64,000 bases of DNA, from the NCBI RefSeq assembly GCF_004362515.1, contig NZ_SNXU01000001.1:6944001-7008000 (forward strand), read 5' to 3'. A program made the translations under genes and the position numbers. The notes beneath the pieces were generated by a model. The model saw only the letters and a program-made list of their open reading frames with translations, did no database searches and was not told where the DNA came from. Below, in pieces: positions 8,641 to 16,353 of the stretch. Numbering within the stretch: the first letter of the stretch is position 1; each line of letters opens with the position of its first letter. Source of the stretch: Actinokineospora alba (GTDB taxonomy: Bacteria > Actinomycetota > Actinomycetes > Mycobacteriales > Pseudonocardiaceae).

Positions 8641-9858
8641 CTAGCAGGACGACTTGGTGGCCTTGCCGCCGAATCGGTCGCCCAGCCAGTTCAGAGCGTT
8701 GGTTCCCCACGCCGAGATCGCGACGATGTGGCCCGCCAGCGGAATCGGCGTCCATTGCAGGTCCGCGCCCACCGCGCAGTAGCGGTCACGCAGCTTCTTG
8801 GCTCCCGCGTAGGGAATCAGCTCGTCGACGGTCCCGTGGTAGAGGTAGACCGGTGCCGCGGGCTTCACCGTGCCGAGCTTGTTCTCGACCAGCCGGGCCT
8901 GCCAAGCCGGGTGGTTGATCAGGTCGGGCGTCGTGGTGAGGTCGTTGAGCCGGGTGAACGGCGCGGTGAGCGCCAGCTGCGCGACACACGAGTTGCGCAC
9001 CTTCTCCGTGACGTCCTTGCCGCGCTGGTTCAGGTGCTCGGCGAACGGCAGCTCGGGGTACGCGGTCGAGTACCCGATGGCCGCGGCGACGACCAGGCCG
9101 GAGCCCGGCCCGCCGTTGTTGAACGCGGCGACCTCGTTGAGGTCCGACGGCACACCGCCTTCCGCGATCCCGACCAGCTTCAGCTCAGGGGCGTACGTGG
9201 CCTGCAGTTCGCCTGCCCAGGCCGCCGCTTGGCCGCCCTGCGAGTAGCCGAATGCACCGATGGGGGCGTTCGGCGACAGCTGCGCCTCCGGCAGCCGGGT
9301 GGCGGCCCGGGCGGTGTCGAGCAGCGCGCGCCCTTCGGACTGGCCCACCGCGTACGTGTGGGTACCAGGCGTGCCGAGACCTTCGTAGTCGGTGACCGCG
9401 ACCGCCCAGCCCTTGAACAGCGCCTGGGCCAGGAACGCGATCTCGACCTCGGTGCCCTCACGCAGGTGGTAGGAAGGCGCGCATTCGTCGGCCATGCCCT
9501 GGGTTCCCATGGCGTAGGCGATCAGCGGACGCGGCCCGGTCCCGGTCCAGGCCGTCGGCGGCACGAGCACGGTGGCGGAGACGGCGTTCGGCGTCCCGGT
9601 GGCCGAGGTCGAGCGGTGCAGCACCTGGTACGCCTTGACCGGCGCCGGAAGGATGCGGAACGGCTCGGGGTGCCAGTCGACCTTGCGGCTGCGGATCACG
9701 TCGCCGGGCGCGCCTGCCGGAAGCGGGTCGGGGGCGGTGTAGAAGGGGTCCTGCGACGGAACGGGCAACTCCTCGGCGGCGTGCACGACGGGAGCGACAC
9801 CTCCCGCCACCAGCGCCAACGCGGCGAGAGAGGTGATCAAAGCGGTTCGGCGGGCCAT
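8641..9858 (-). CDS. Secreted lipase (secretory lipase/LIP family)
   Basis: The 405-residue alpha/beta hydrolase has a Sec signal peptide (MARRTALITS...VVHAA, cleaved near residue 28). The nucleophile elbow is GYSQGG. Further family features are TDYEGLGTPG and a C-terminal HGTVDELIPY acid region followed by LAGHI supplying the histidine. This pattern matches fungal and actinobacterial secretory lipases (LIP, PF03583) that hydrolyse triacylglycerols outside the cell. ATG 9858 has GGAGG 4 nt upstream; longer in-frame starts lack a ribosome site. It is divergent from a TetR gene with an inverted repeat between them. Confidence 0.9.
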   Translation of the reverse strand: MARRTALITSLAALALVAGGVAPVVHAAEELPVPSQDPFYTAPDPLPAGAPGDVIRSRKVDWHPEPFRILPAPVKAYQVLHRSTSATGTPNAVSATVLVPPTAWTGTGPRPLIAYAMGTQGMADECAPSYHLREGTEVEIAFLAQALFKGWAVAVTDYEGLGTPGTHTYAVGQSEGRALLDTARAATRLPEAQLSPNAPIGAFGYSQGGQAAAWAGELQATYAPELKLVGIAEGGVPSDLNEVAAFNNGGPGSGLVVAAAIGYSTAYPELPFAEHLNQRGKDVTEKVRNSCVAQLALTAPFTRLNDLTTTPDLINHPAWQARLVENKLGTVKPAAPVYLYHGTVDELIPYAGAKKLRDRYCAVGADLQWTPIPLAGHIVAISAWGTNALNWLGDRFGGKATKSSC

Positions 9859-9864
9859 GCTGCC

Positions 9865-9893
9865 TCCGGAAAGTGGAAAGCTTGATTTCCGGA
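9865..9893. promoter_or_regulatory. Inverted repeat, candidate TetR operator
   Basis: TCCGGAAA at 9865-9872 is repeated as TTTCCGGA at 9886-9893 with 13 nt between. It lies in the 106-bp divergent spacer and overlaps the lipase ribosome site. It could be a repressor site or an mRNA hairpin masking that site. Confidence 0.4.
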
Positions 9894-9964
9894 ATGTAGA
9901 ACCGGCCGAGTACAGTGACAACCCCGATTACCACTTTGTGTCCGCCGGATGAACGGGAGTCGCC

Positions 9965-10594
9965 ATGACCCGGGTGAAACGCGCCTACGCGGGCGTCGAG
10001 GGCGGACAGCGCAAGGCCGAACGCCGCGAGCGGCTGCTGCTGGCAGCACTGGACCTGTTCACCGCGCGCGGCTACCAGCAGACCAAGATCGTCGACTTGT
10101 GCACGGTGGCAGGCGTATCCACCCGCAACTTCTACGAGGAGTTCCAGGCCAAGGAACAGCTACTGCTGGCCCTGCACCGCCGGATCAACGCCGAGGCCCT
10201 GCGCCGAGTCACCGCCGTCCTCGACACCATCGCCGACGCCGACGTGGTCACCCGGGTCTCCACCCTCCTCGACACTTTCGTCGCGAGCGTGACGGCCGAC
10301 CCGAGACTGCCCAAGCTCGCCTACGTCGAGGCGGTCGGCGTCAGCGTGGACATGGAGCGACAGCACCGGGAGTGGCTGACCCACTGGGCGAAGTTCATCG
10401 AGTCCGAAGCCCGCCACGCGGCAGAACAGGGCGTCGCCCCCGACCGCGACTACCGCCTGACCGCCATCGCGCTGGTCGGCGCCATCACCGGTTTGCTCCG
10501 CGAATGGCAGGCACACACTCCACCCCTGGCGGCCGACGAGATCGCCACTGAGATCAGGGGCCTGATGCTCGCGGCCATCACCCGTCCGGTGTGA
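9965..10594 (+). CDS. TetR-family transcriptional regulator
   Basis: This 209-residue repressor-type protein has an N-terminal helix-turn-helix (about residues 20-66): AALDLFTARGYQQTKIVDLC, then AGVSTRNFYEEFQAKEQLLL. Its alpha-helical ligand domain is unassigned. GGGAG lies 5 nt before ATG 9965. It is divergent from the secreted lipase, so the most economical reading is that it controls that lipase and itself. The ligand may be lipid-derived, but the sequence does not show it. Confidence 0.9.
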   Translation: MTRVKRAYAGVEGGQRKAERRERLLLAALDLFTARGYQQTKIVDLCTVAGVSTRNFYEEFQAKEQLLLALHRRINAEALRRVTAVLDTIADADVVTRVSTLLDTFVASVTADPRLPKLAYVEAVGVSVDMERQHREWLTHWAKFIESEARHAAEQGVAPDRDYRLTAIALVGAITGLLREWQAHTPPLAADEIATEIRGLMLAAITRPV

Positions 10595-10618
10595 CCACAG
10601 TGGCCGTACCCTGCCGGG

Positions 10619-11329
10619 ATGGGTAAGAGCTTCCAGGAACTGGACTGGCGCCAGACGCCGCTCGGCGAACTGATGCTGCGCAGGCGGTGGGACCGCACGT
10701 TCGAGAAGGACGTCTTCGAGATCAAACTCAACGACGAGTTCCTGATGTCAAGCCTGTTCACCGTCGCCGAGGAGGAAGTCGCCCGACACGCGCTCGCAGA
10801 ACTCAGCGGCACAGACTTCGACGTGGCCGTCGGCGGTCTCGGGCTCGGCTACACGGCACTGACGGTGCTGGAAGACCCACGGGTGCGGTCGCTGGCGGTG
10901 ATCGACGCACTCGGCGAGGTGATCGAGTGGCACGAACAAGGACTGATCCCGGCGGGAACAACACTGACCGCCGACCCCCGGTGCACTTTGGTACACGGCG
11001 ACTTCTTCGCGATGGTGCGCGACCCGAAAGAGTCCCCTTTGGACCAAAAGTTCGACGCGATCATCGTTGACATCGATCACTCACCACGACACCTGCTACA
11101 CCCGAGCAACGCGGACTTCTACGAACCAGAGGGAATAGCAAGGCTGGCAGACCTACTCAGGCCTGGCGGAGTGTTCGGCCTCTGGTCGAACGACCCACCG
11201 GACACCGAGTACGTGGCAGCGCTGGAGCAGAGCTTCACGAACGTCAAAGCGGAGATCGTAAAATTCGCCAACCCGCTACAGGAACGCGAAGCCACTGCCA
11301 CTGTCTACGTTGCGACGACCGCCAAATAA
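10619..11329 (+). CDS. Spermidine synthase-like SAM-fold protein
   Basis: The 236-residue Rossmann protein resembles spermidine synthase. VAVGGLGLGYTALTVLED is the nucleotide-binding loop, followed by LAVIDALGEVIEWHEQG and FDAIIVDIDHSPRHLL (about residues 145-160). True spermidine synthases carry a tetra-Asp active site and a shorter N-terminus. Here the equivalent of the second acidic pair is IDHSP, so polyamine synthesis is doubtful and methyltransferase-like activity is possible. It follows the TetR gene by 24 nt and may be co-transcribed with it. Confidence 0.75.
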   Translation: MGKSFQELDWRQTPLGELMLRRRWDRTFEKDVFEIKLNDEFLMSSLFTVAEEEVARHALAELSGTDFDVAVGGLGLGYTALTVLEDPRVRSLAVIDALGEVIEWHEQGLIPAGTTLTADPRCTLVHGDFFAMVRDPKESPLDQKFDAIIVDIDHSPRHLLHPSNADFYEPEGIARLADLLRPGGVFGLWSNDPPDTEYVAALEQSFTNVKAEIVKFANPLQEREATATVYVATTAK

Positions 11330-11366
11330 GCCCGAACCCACCAGAACGCAACGGGCCAGCACCACC

Positions 11367-11510
11367 TGCCTGTTTGGGTGGTTCGCCTTGATTTGGGGTG
11401 AAATGGGCCTAAACTCTCGCGGCGCGGGGCAGTTTCTTCACCCTGCCCGCTTTACCCGCGCAGGCCCATTTCCGGGGTCCCCAAATCAAGGCGAACCACC
11501 CAAACAGGCA
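11367..11510. repeat. 144-bp palindromic repeat, copy 1
   Basis: Perfect 32-bp terminal arms (11367-11398 and 11479-11510) enclose a second inverted stem (GAAATGGGCCT at 11400-11410, AGGCCCATTTC at 11462-11472). Inside that is a 51-nt core with its own small hairpin (GGGCAG/CTGCCC). A second copy lies at 36688-36829 in reverse orientation. Both sit between convergent stop codons. No target-site duplication is evident at the ends. It could be a MITE/REP-like element, a bidirectional terminator or a structured RNA. Confidence 0.9.
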
Positions 11511-11519
11511 CCCCGCGAA

Positions 11520-12203
11520 TCAGCCGTCGGTCGTCCCACCTGCGCCGCCGCCGGTCGCGCCACCACCACCATCAGGCCCACGATTCCCAGGCCCGTTAGG
11601 CGCCCCACTGGAAGCTCCAGAAGCCCCCTCCACAGAATCCATCGACGCGTTCAAATCAGCCCGCATCGCCTCGACCGACGTCTGAAACGCCTTGCAGATA
11701 GCAATGATCGAACTCACTGCCCGATGAACGGCTTCCTCCGCCGCCGCACTCTCCCCGGTCACGTCATCCCAGAACCCGCCGTCCAGCACCACCGACACAG
11801 CCGGGTCGGTGCTCTGCGCGATCTCCAGAATCTGCCCGCCCGACTCCTGGGCCAGCTTGTCCATCGACTCGCCGATTTCCCGCACCTTGTCGGACAAGAG
11901 GAGCAGCCGCTGCTTTTCCGCCTGCAGCTCCGCGAGTTCCTTGTCCGCCTGCTGCTGCGCCGCGTCCGACGAATCGCCCGACGAACTCTCGGCGTGCTGC
12001 GACTGGGCCGCCGAGTGTTCCTCGATCGCCTTGTCGAGCGCCTTCACCGCCTTGTCGATCTGCTCGGCATAGGCGTAGATCGACTCGGGCTGGTAATCGA
12101 TCTGGCGGATCGCGTCGACCGGGTCCGGTGCGCCGATCTTGGCGGCCGCCGCGGCGAGCCGGGTGCAGCCTTGCATCGCCTGCTGAATAGCCGGGTGGCT
12201 CAC
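11520..12203 (-). CDS. Coiled-coil protein of a type VII-associated cassette
   Basis: This 227-residue protein of unknown function starts at GTG 12203, which overlaps the preceding stop (GTGA). It is rich in Ala, Gln and Glu. A long helical coiled coil (about residues 55-120, with EIAQSTDP after it) is followed by GGFWDDVTGE and another helical segment. It ends in a low-complexity Gly/Asn/Asp tail (GGGGATGGGAGG). Proteins of this shape commonly follow EspC-like and YbaB-like genes in Pseudonocardiales. It may be a secreted or chaperone-like partner. There is no signal peptide. Confidence 0.8.
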   Translation of the reverse strand: MSHPAIQQAMQGCTRLAAAAAKIGAPDPVDAIRQIDYQPESIYAYAEQIDKAVKALDKAIEEHSAAQSQHAESSSGDSSDAAQQQADKELAELQAEKQRLLLLSDKVREIGESMDKLAQESGGQILEIAQSTDPAVSVVLDGGFWDDVTGESAAAEEAVHRAVSSIIAICKAFQTSVEAMRADLNASMDSVEGASGASSGAPNGPGNRGPDGGGGATGGGAGGTTDG

Positions 12204-12526
12204 AGACCCTCTCCTGACCGCTCGACGCCCTGCGTGTTGTCCGACTCGGCGCGGTCGAACGCGTCGGCGTTGGCCTCGATGCCGGTTGCGAGTTCGACCA
12301 GACCGGTCTGGCGCCTGCTGACGCTTTCGCGGCGGCGGCCCATGATGTTGTCCAGGTCGGCCGCGAGCATCGGTCCCGGCCCCGAGATGCCGAAGGTGCC
12401 CTCGGGCACCGTGGCCGCGTCCAACTCGCCCCGCGCGGAGCCGACCTGTTCGCCCGCGCTGCGGAACCCCTTGGCGGACCCGCGCATTCCGGTCGTATCG
12501 GCCCGGAATCCTGTTCCAGTCACCAC
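12200..12526 (-). CDS. EspC-like type VII secretion target protein
   Basis: The 108-residue helical protein has GTG at 12526 and an alternative GTG at 12523 with GGGGG about 5 nt upstream. The pattern GFRADTTGMRGSAKGFRSAG followed by a GPGPMLAADLD helix and a long charged helix resembles PF10824/DUF2580 ESX-1 secretion-associated proteins. These are short helical-hairpin substrates of type VII secretion. No secretion ATPase or membrane component lies in this window, so the apparatus would be elsewhere. It is second in a three-gene operon with YbaB upstream and the coiled-coil protein downstream. Confidence 0.75.
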   Translation of the reverse strand: MVTGTGFRADTTGMRGSAKGFRSAGEQVGSARGELDAATVPEGTFGISGPGPMLAADLDNIMGRRRESVSRRQTGLVELATGIEANADAFDRAESDNTQGVERSGEGL

Positions 12527-12535
12527 TTCCCCCTT

Positions 12536-12838
12536 CTACTTCGTTCCCAGGTAGTACGAACGCCGCTCGGCCACCAGCTCACGGGCGTTGCGCTGGGCGG
12601 CCGACGCGGCCTGCAACACCGCGTTCGCCAGCACCGCGGGGTCGACCCGGCCCACCAGCGAGGCGTTCACCGCGACCTCGATCACATTCGCCGAGGTGTC
12701 CACCCCGACCTCGACCAGCTCGCCCGCGTCCCGGCCGTACACGACGCGCTCGGCCAGATCCCGTTTGAGCGCCAGCCTGGCCTGGTCGAGTCGTTCGGCC
12801 TTCGCGGCCATCTCCTCCAGCGAGGGCAGTTCACTCAT
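12536..12838 (-). CDS. YbaB/EbfC-family nucleoid-associated-like protein
   Basis: The 100-residue protein has the YbaB fold pattern: N-terminal helix MAAKAERLDQARLALKRDLA, a central strand segment with GELVEVGVDTSANVIEVAVN, then a helix with VLANAVLQAASAAQRNARE. Housekeeping YbaB dimers bind DNA. In actinomycetes a paralogous group sits beside small type VII substrates, and this copy is of that kind by context. It is the first gene of the cassette, 9 nt before the EspC-like gene. Whether it binds DNA or acts as a chaperone is open. Confidence 0.82.
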   Translation of the reverse strand: MSELPSLEEMAAKAERLDQARLALKRDLAERVVYGRDAGELVEVGVDTSANVIEVAVNASLVGRVDPAVLANAVLQAASAAQRNARELVAERRSYYLGTK

Positions 12839-12927
12839 CAGTCCCCAGATCGGTTTCGCGGTTCTGTCAGTTTCCGACGGAGATCATCCGCACGGGGTTC
12901 CATCTTGCCTAACGTATTCTGGGTTTT

Positions 12928-13140
12928 GTGCACACCTCGGCGAACGGCTACTGGGTGCGGGCCCGCGCGGGCGATCCGCCGCCCCGCCCGCCGTCGCCGA
13001 GCCCGGTCGAGCCGAAATGGGTGCGGGCGACCACGAACGCCCCCGCCGTGACCCGTCCACGCGTGATCCGTGAGGACGAACCCGAGTCGCCCCGAACCTG
13101 GCTGGTCGACTCCTTCGACCTCCCGGCATCGCGCCGGTAA
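12928..13140 (+). CDS. Small Pro/Arg-rich hypothetical protein, probably leaderless
   Basis: The 70-residue protein starts at GTG 12928. Codon third positions are almost all G or C, and the frame fills the gap opposite the YbaB operon. No ribosome site precedes it, but TATTCT at 12915-12920 sits 7 nt before the GTG, as expected for a leaderless transcript. The sequence is Pro-rich in the first half and ends in a WLVDSFDLP motif. No function is recognised. Confidence 0.55.
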   Translation: MHTSANGYWVRARAGDPPPRPPSPSPVEPKWVRATTNAPAVTRPRVIREDEPESPRTWLVDSFDLPASRR

Positions 13141-13237
13141 GGTCCCGGCCGAAACCCGCCACACCAGACCGGGTCAGGGTTACCCTCGACCGAACCTATC
13201 GCAGCGTTCTCGCTGGTAGATGATCTGGGGAGCATGG

Positions 13238-15541
13238 ATGGCCGACGGTGCGGGCGCGAGCCGGGTGCCGGTCGAACTGACCAGTTACGTGGGCAGGCTC
13301 GAAGAGGCGGCACGGGCCAAGCGGATGCTGGATTCCGGGCACCTGCTGACCCTGAGCGGCACCGGTGGCGTGGGCAAGACTCGACTGGCGGGCCGGGTGG
13401 CCGCCGATGTCGACCAGCTCTTCCAGGGCGACGTGGTGTTCGCCCGACTCGCCGAGTTGCGCGACGCCGAGTTGCTGCCGGACCTGGTGGCCGACGCGCT
13501 GGGACTGCGCGACCAGTCCGGGCGCACCTCGACCTCCGTGGTGATCGAGCACCTGCGGAACCGGCGGATGCTGTTGCTGCTGGACAACTGCGAGCACCTG
13601 GTCGAGGCGTGCGCGAAGTTCGTCACCGCGGTGCTGCGGGAATGCCCACACGTGTCGATCCTGGTCACCAGCAGGCAGTCCATCGGCGTGTCCGGCGAGC
13701 AGATCCTTCCCGTTCCGCCGTTGGCGACCCCGGTCGCCGACGACGTTCGATCACCGGCCGACCTGGAGAAGTTCGACTCCGTGCGGCTCTTCGTCGACCG
13801 GGCGCGCTCGGTCGTGCCGACGTTCGAGGTGACCGACGACAACTTCGCCGACGTGGCCCGGCTGTGCCAGGACCTCGAAGGGCTGCCACTGGCCATCGAG
13901 CTCGCCGCGGTGCGCGTGCGGTCGCTGTCGGTGCGACAGCTGACCGAGCGCCTCACCGACCGGCTCGCGCTGTTGACCAAGGGCAGGCGGACGGCCCCGC
14001 GCAGGCAGCAGACGCTGCGGGCGACCATCGACTGGAGCTACGGCCTGTGTTCGGCGCCGGAGCAGCTGATGTGGTCCCGGGCCGCGGTGTTCTCCGGCAC
14101 GTTCGGCCTGGCCGCGGCCGAGCACGTCTGCGGCGGCGCGGGAGTCGACCCCGATGACGTGCTGAACCTGGTGGACGGGTTGCTGGACAAGTCCATCCTG
14201 GTTCGCGAGGAGCAGGGCGGCGAGGTCCGCTACCGGATGCTGGAGACCCTGCGCGAGTACGGCCTGGACCGCTTGGACGAGGCCGCCGACCGGCAGCGGG
14301 TGAGTGAGCGGCACCGTGACTGGTACGCCGGTCTGGCCGACCGGTTCGAGCGCGCGTGGATCGGCCCGGACCAGGTGCCGCTGATGGCGGCGCTGCGCCG
14401 GGAGTACCCGAACATCCGGGTGGCGCTGGACTTCTGCTTCACCGCCCCCGGCGAGGCCGCGGCGGGCGTGCGGATGATCGCCAAGATCATCGACTTCTGG
14501 TCGGTCAGCGGCCTGTTCACCGAGCTTCGGGTCTGGATGGACCGGGCCATGGCCACGCTGCCCGACGACGCGCCGGAGCGGGTGACCGCGCTGCGGATCG
14601 ACGGCTGGACGGCGCTGTTCCAAGGCGACGCCAAGTCCGTCGTCGACCGGTTCGGCACGGCGGGCGAGCTGCTCGCGCGCAGGCCCGACGAGGTCGAAGC
14701 CGCCTACGTCGCGGCGGGCTGGGGCGTGACGGCGGTGTTCAGCGGCGACCCGGCCGCCGCGGTCCCGCTGACGAAGACCGCGTGGGACGGCTTCCGCGCG
14801 CACGGGGTCCGACGTGGCGAGTCGTTCGTCCCCACCCCCTACGGACTCTCCGTCGGCCTCACCGAGGACTACCAGCGGGGCCGCGCCGTGCTCCAGGAGA
14901 TCATCGCCCGATGCGCCGAACTGGGCGAGACGCACTGGCGGTCGTGGGCGCTGTGCTGCCTGGGATTCCTCGACATGAAAGCCGTCCGCGACGCCGACCT
15001 GGCCGACACGATCGGCAGGCAGGCGCTGCGGATGGCGCACGAGGTGGGCACCGTGGAGGTCGAGGCGTTCACCACGGAGACCTTGGCCGCCGTCGCCGCG
15101 CACAAGGGTGAGCACGTGCGGGCGGCGACCCTGCTGGGCATCGCCGAGACCGGGTGGACGGCGATGGGCACGACACCCGCGGCCTACGTGCCGCTGTTCG
15201 AACTCCGCGAGGAGTACGCCGCGCATACCCGCGAGGCGCTGGGCGACACGGCGTTCGAGCGGGCGGTCGCGCTGGGCCGAGCGCTGCCCCCCGAGGCCGG
15301 CCTGCGCTACACGCTGAACGAAACCGAGCCCGCCGCGGCGCCCGCGCCCGACTCCGGGCTCACCAAGCGCCAGACCCAGATCGCCGAGCTGGTCGCCGAA
15401 GGCCTGACCAGCAAGGAGATCGCCCACCGGCTGGTGATCTCGCAGCGCACCGTGGAGTCCCATGTGGACTCTATCCGCACCAGGCTCGGCTTCCACACCC
15501 GCTCGGAGATCGCCGCCTGGGTCGCGCGCCGCGACCACTGA
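13238..15541 (+). CDS. NB-ARC ATPase / LuxR-type transcriptional regulator
   Basis: This 767-residue STAND-type regulator has an AfsR/MalT-like layout: an N-terminal NTPase with Walker A GTGGVGKT (residues 41-48), Walker B LLLLDNCEHL and LVTSRQ, and GLPLAIELAA (GxP motif). A winged-helix/TPR-like middle follows, and then a C-terminal LuxR helix-turn-helix (GLTKRQTQIAELVAEGLTSK, then EIAHRLVISQRTVESHVDSI). No SARP DNA-binding domain is present at the N-terminus. ATG 13238 has GGGGAG 5 nt upstream; an earlier ATG at 13220 is less favoured. A close paralogue lies at 25527-27836. Such proteins often switch on secondary metabolism, but the target here is unknown. Confidence 0.92.
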   Translation: MADGAGASRVPVELTSYVGRLEEAARAKRMLDSGHLLTLSGTGGVGKTRLAGRVAADVDQLFQGDVVFARLAELRDAELLPDLVADALGLRDQSGRTSTSVVIEHLRNRRMLLLLDNCEHLVEACAKFVTAVLRECPHVSILVTSRQSIGVSGEQILPVPPLATPVADDVRSPADLEKFDSVRLFVDRARSVVPTFEVTDDNFADVARLCQDLEGLPLAIELAAVRVRSLSVRQLTERLTDRLALLTKGRRTAPRRQQTLRATIDWSYGLCSAPEQLMWSRAAVFSGTFGLAAAEHVCGGAGVDPDDVLNLVDGLLDKSILVREEQGGEVRYRMLETLREYGLDRLDEAADRQRVSERHRDWYAGLADRFERAWIGPDQVPLMAALRREYPNIRVALDFCFTAPGEAAAGVRMIAKIIDFWSVSGLFTELRVWMDRAMATLPDDAPERVTALRIDGWTALFQGDAKSVVDRFGTAGELLARRPDEVEAAYVAAGWGVTAVFSGDPAAAVPLTKTAWDGFRAHGVRRGESFVPTPYGLSVGLTEDYQRGRAVLQEIIARCAELGETHWRSWALCCLGFLDMKAVRDADLADTIGRQALRMAHEVGTVEVEAFTTETLAAVAAHKGEHVRAATLLGIAETGWTAMGTTPAAYVPLFELREEYAAHTREALGDTAFERAVALGRALPPEAGLRYTLNETEPAAAPAPDSGLTKRQTQIAELVAEGLTSKEIAHRLVISQRTVESHVDSIRTRLGFHTRSEIAAWVARRDH

Positions 15542-15882
15542 ACCGTCGCGGCATTGCGCCGGGCGTCCGTTTACGGCAGGTTGACGCCCGGAGCGCCGGG
15601 AAGTCTGGTCGGCACACCCACCTCACGAGAGGTGGGCTGTTGGTGTCGACCGGGGGTTTCCCATGGCGCTCGTCTTGCCCGCGGAGCGGATCTCGCACCT
15701 GAACGCGGGCGGCTGGGCCGTCACGGTCCCGGCGATCCCACGACCACGTCTTCGATCCGGTGACCGGCGTCAGTGGCGTCCGGAGTGGCGCCCGACCAGC
15801 CGCACAGCGAGCACACCCACCAGGAACACCGCGATGATGACGATGGTGCCCGTCAGTCCGGACGACGTCGAAGGTGGCCGAG
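15542..15882. other. Intergenic region with terminator and possible antisense micro-ORF
   Basis: No gene is confidently present in these 341 bases. They hold the hairpin at 15617-15636. On the minus strand, a 40-codon frame from GTG 15892 to a stop at 15770 encodes a hydrophobic segment (TGTIVIIAVFLVGVLAVRLV) followed by a basic tail. It overlaps the start of the CBS gene and lacks a good ribosome site, so it is only a possibility. Confidence 0.5.
15617..15636. terminator. Terminator hairpin after LuxR regulator
   Basis: Perfect 8-bp stem CCCACCTC (15617-15624) and GAGGTGGG (15629-15636) with loop ACGA, 75 nt after the regulator stop. Confidence 0.65.
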
Positions 15883-16353
15883 ATGCGCGCACGTGATCTT
15901 GCCGAGGAATACCCCCTGGTCCAGGTGACCGACAGCGCCCTGGTCGCCGCGGAGCTGATCGCCCAGCAGCGTCGGCCCGGGGTCGTCGTGGTCGACGCGG
16001 ACAACCACCCGGTGACCGTGCTGCCCGGGTCGCAGGTGCTCCGGTTCATCGTCCCCGGCTACGTCCAGGAAGACCCGTCGCTGGCCCGGGTGTACGACGA
16101 GCGCGGCGGCGCGGAGGCGTGCGTCGGCAAGCTCTCCGGGCGCACGGTCAAAGAAGTGCTTCCGCCGCAGGAGAAGCGCTACGAACTGCCCCTGGTCTCC
16201 GGTGACGCCACCGTCATGGAGTGCGCGGCGATGATGGCCCGGCTGCACAGCCCCCTGCTCCTCGTCGCCGACGGCGACACGATCCACGGCGTCCTCACCG
16301 CGTCGCACCTGCTCGACGTCATCCTCAAGACCAACCCGGGGCCCGGCGAATGA
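15883..16353 (+). CDS. CBS-domain protein preceding an ion transporter
   Basis: The 156-residue protein has two CBS halves: MRARDLAEEYPLVQVTDSAL with VVVVDADNHPVTVLPGSQ, then LPLVSGDATVMECAAMMARL with LLLVADGDTIHGVLTASHLL. CBS pairs bind adenosine nucleotides and gate transporters or enzymes. ATG 15883 matches the usual N-terminus of this group; GTG 15874 is also in frame. Its stop overlaps the ATG of the ArsB/NhaD-type permease (ATGA), so it is probably that transporter's nucleotide-sensing partner. Confidence 0.85.
   Translation: MRARDLAEEYPLVQVTDSALVAAELIAQQRRPGVVVVDADNHPVTVLPGSQVLRFIVPGYVQEDPSLARVYDERGGAEACVGKLSGRTVKEVLPPQEKRYELPLVSGDATVMECAAMMARLHSPLLLVADGDTIHGVLTASHLLDVILKTNPGPGE

Noticed and set aside
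10619..11329. True spermidine synthase
   Set aside because: The acidic active-site set of spermidine synthases is not present; only the Rossmann fold matches.
11367..11510. Insertion sequence or integron attachment site
   Set aside because: No transposase or integrase gene in the window, no target duplication at either copy, and the core is conserved in a way typical IS ends are not.
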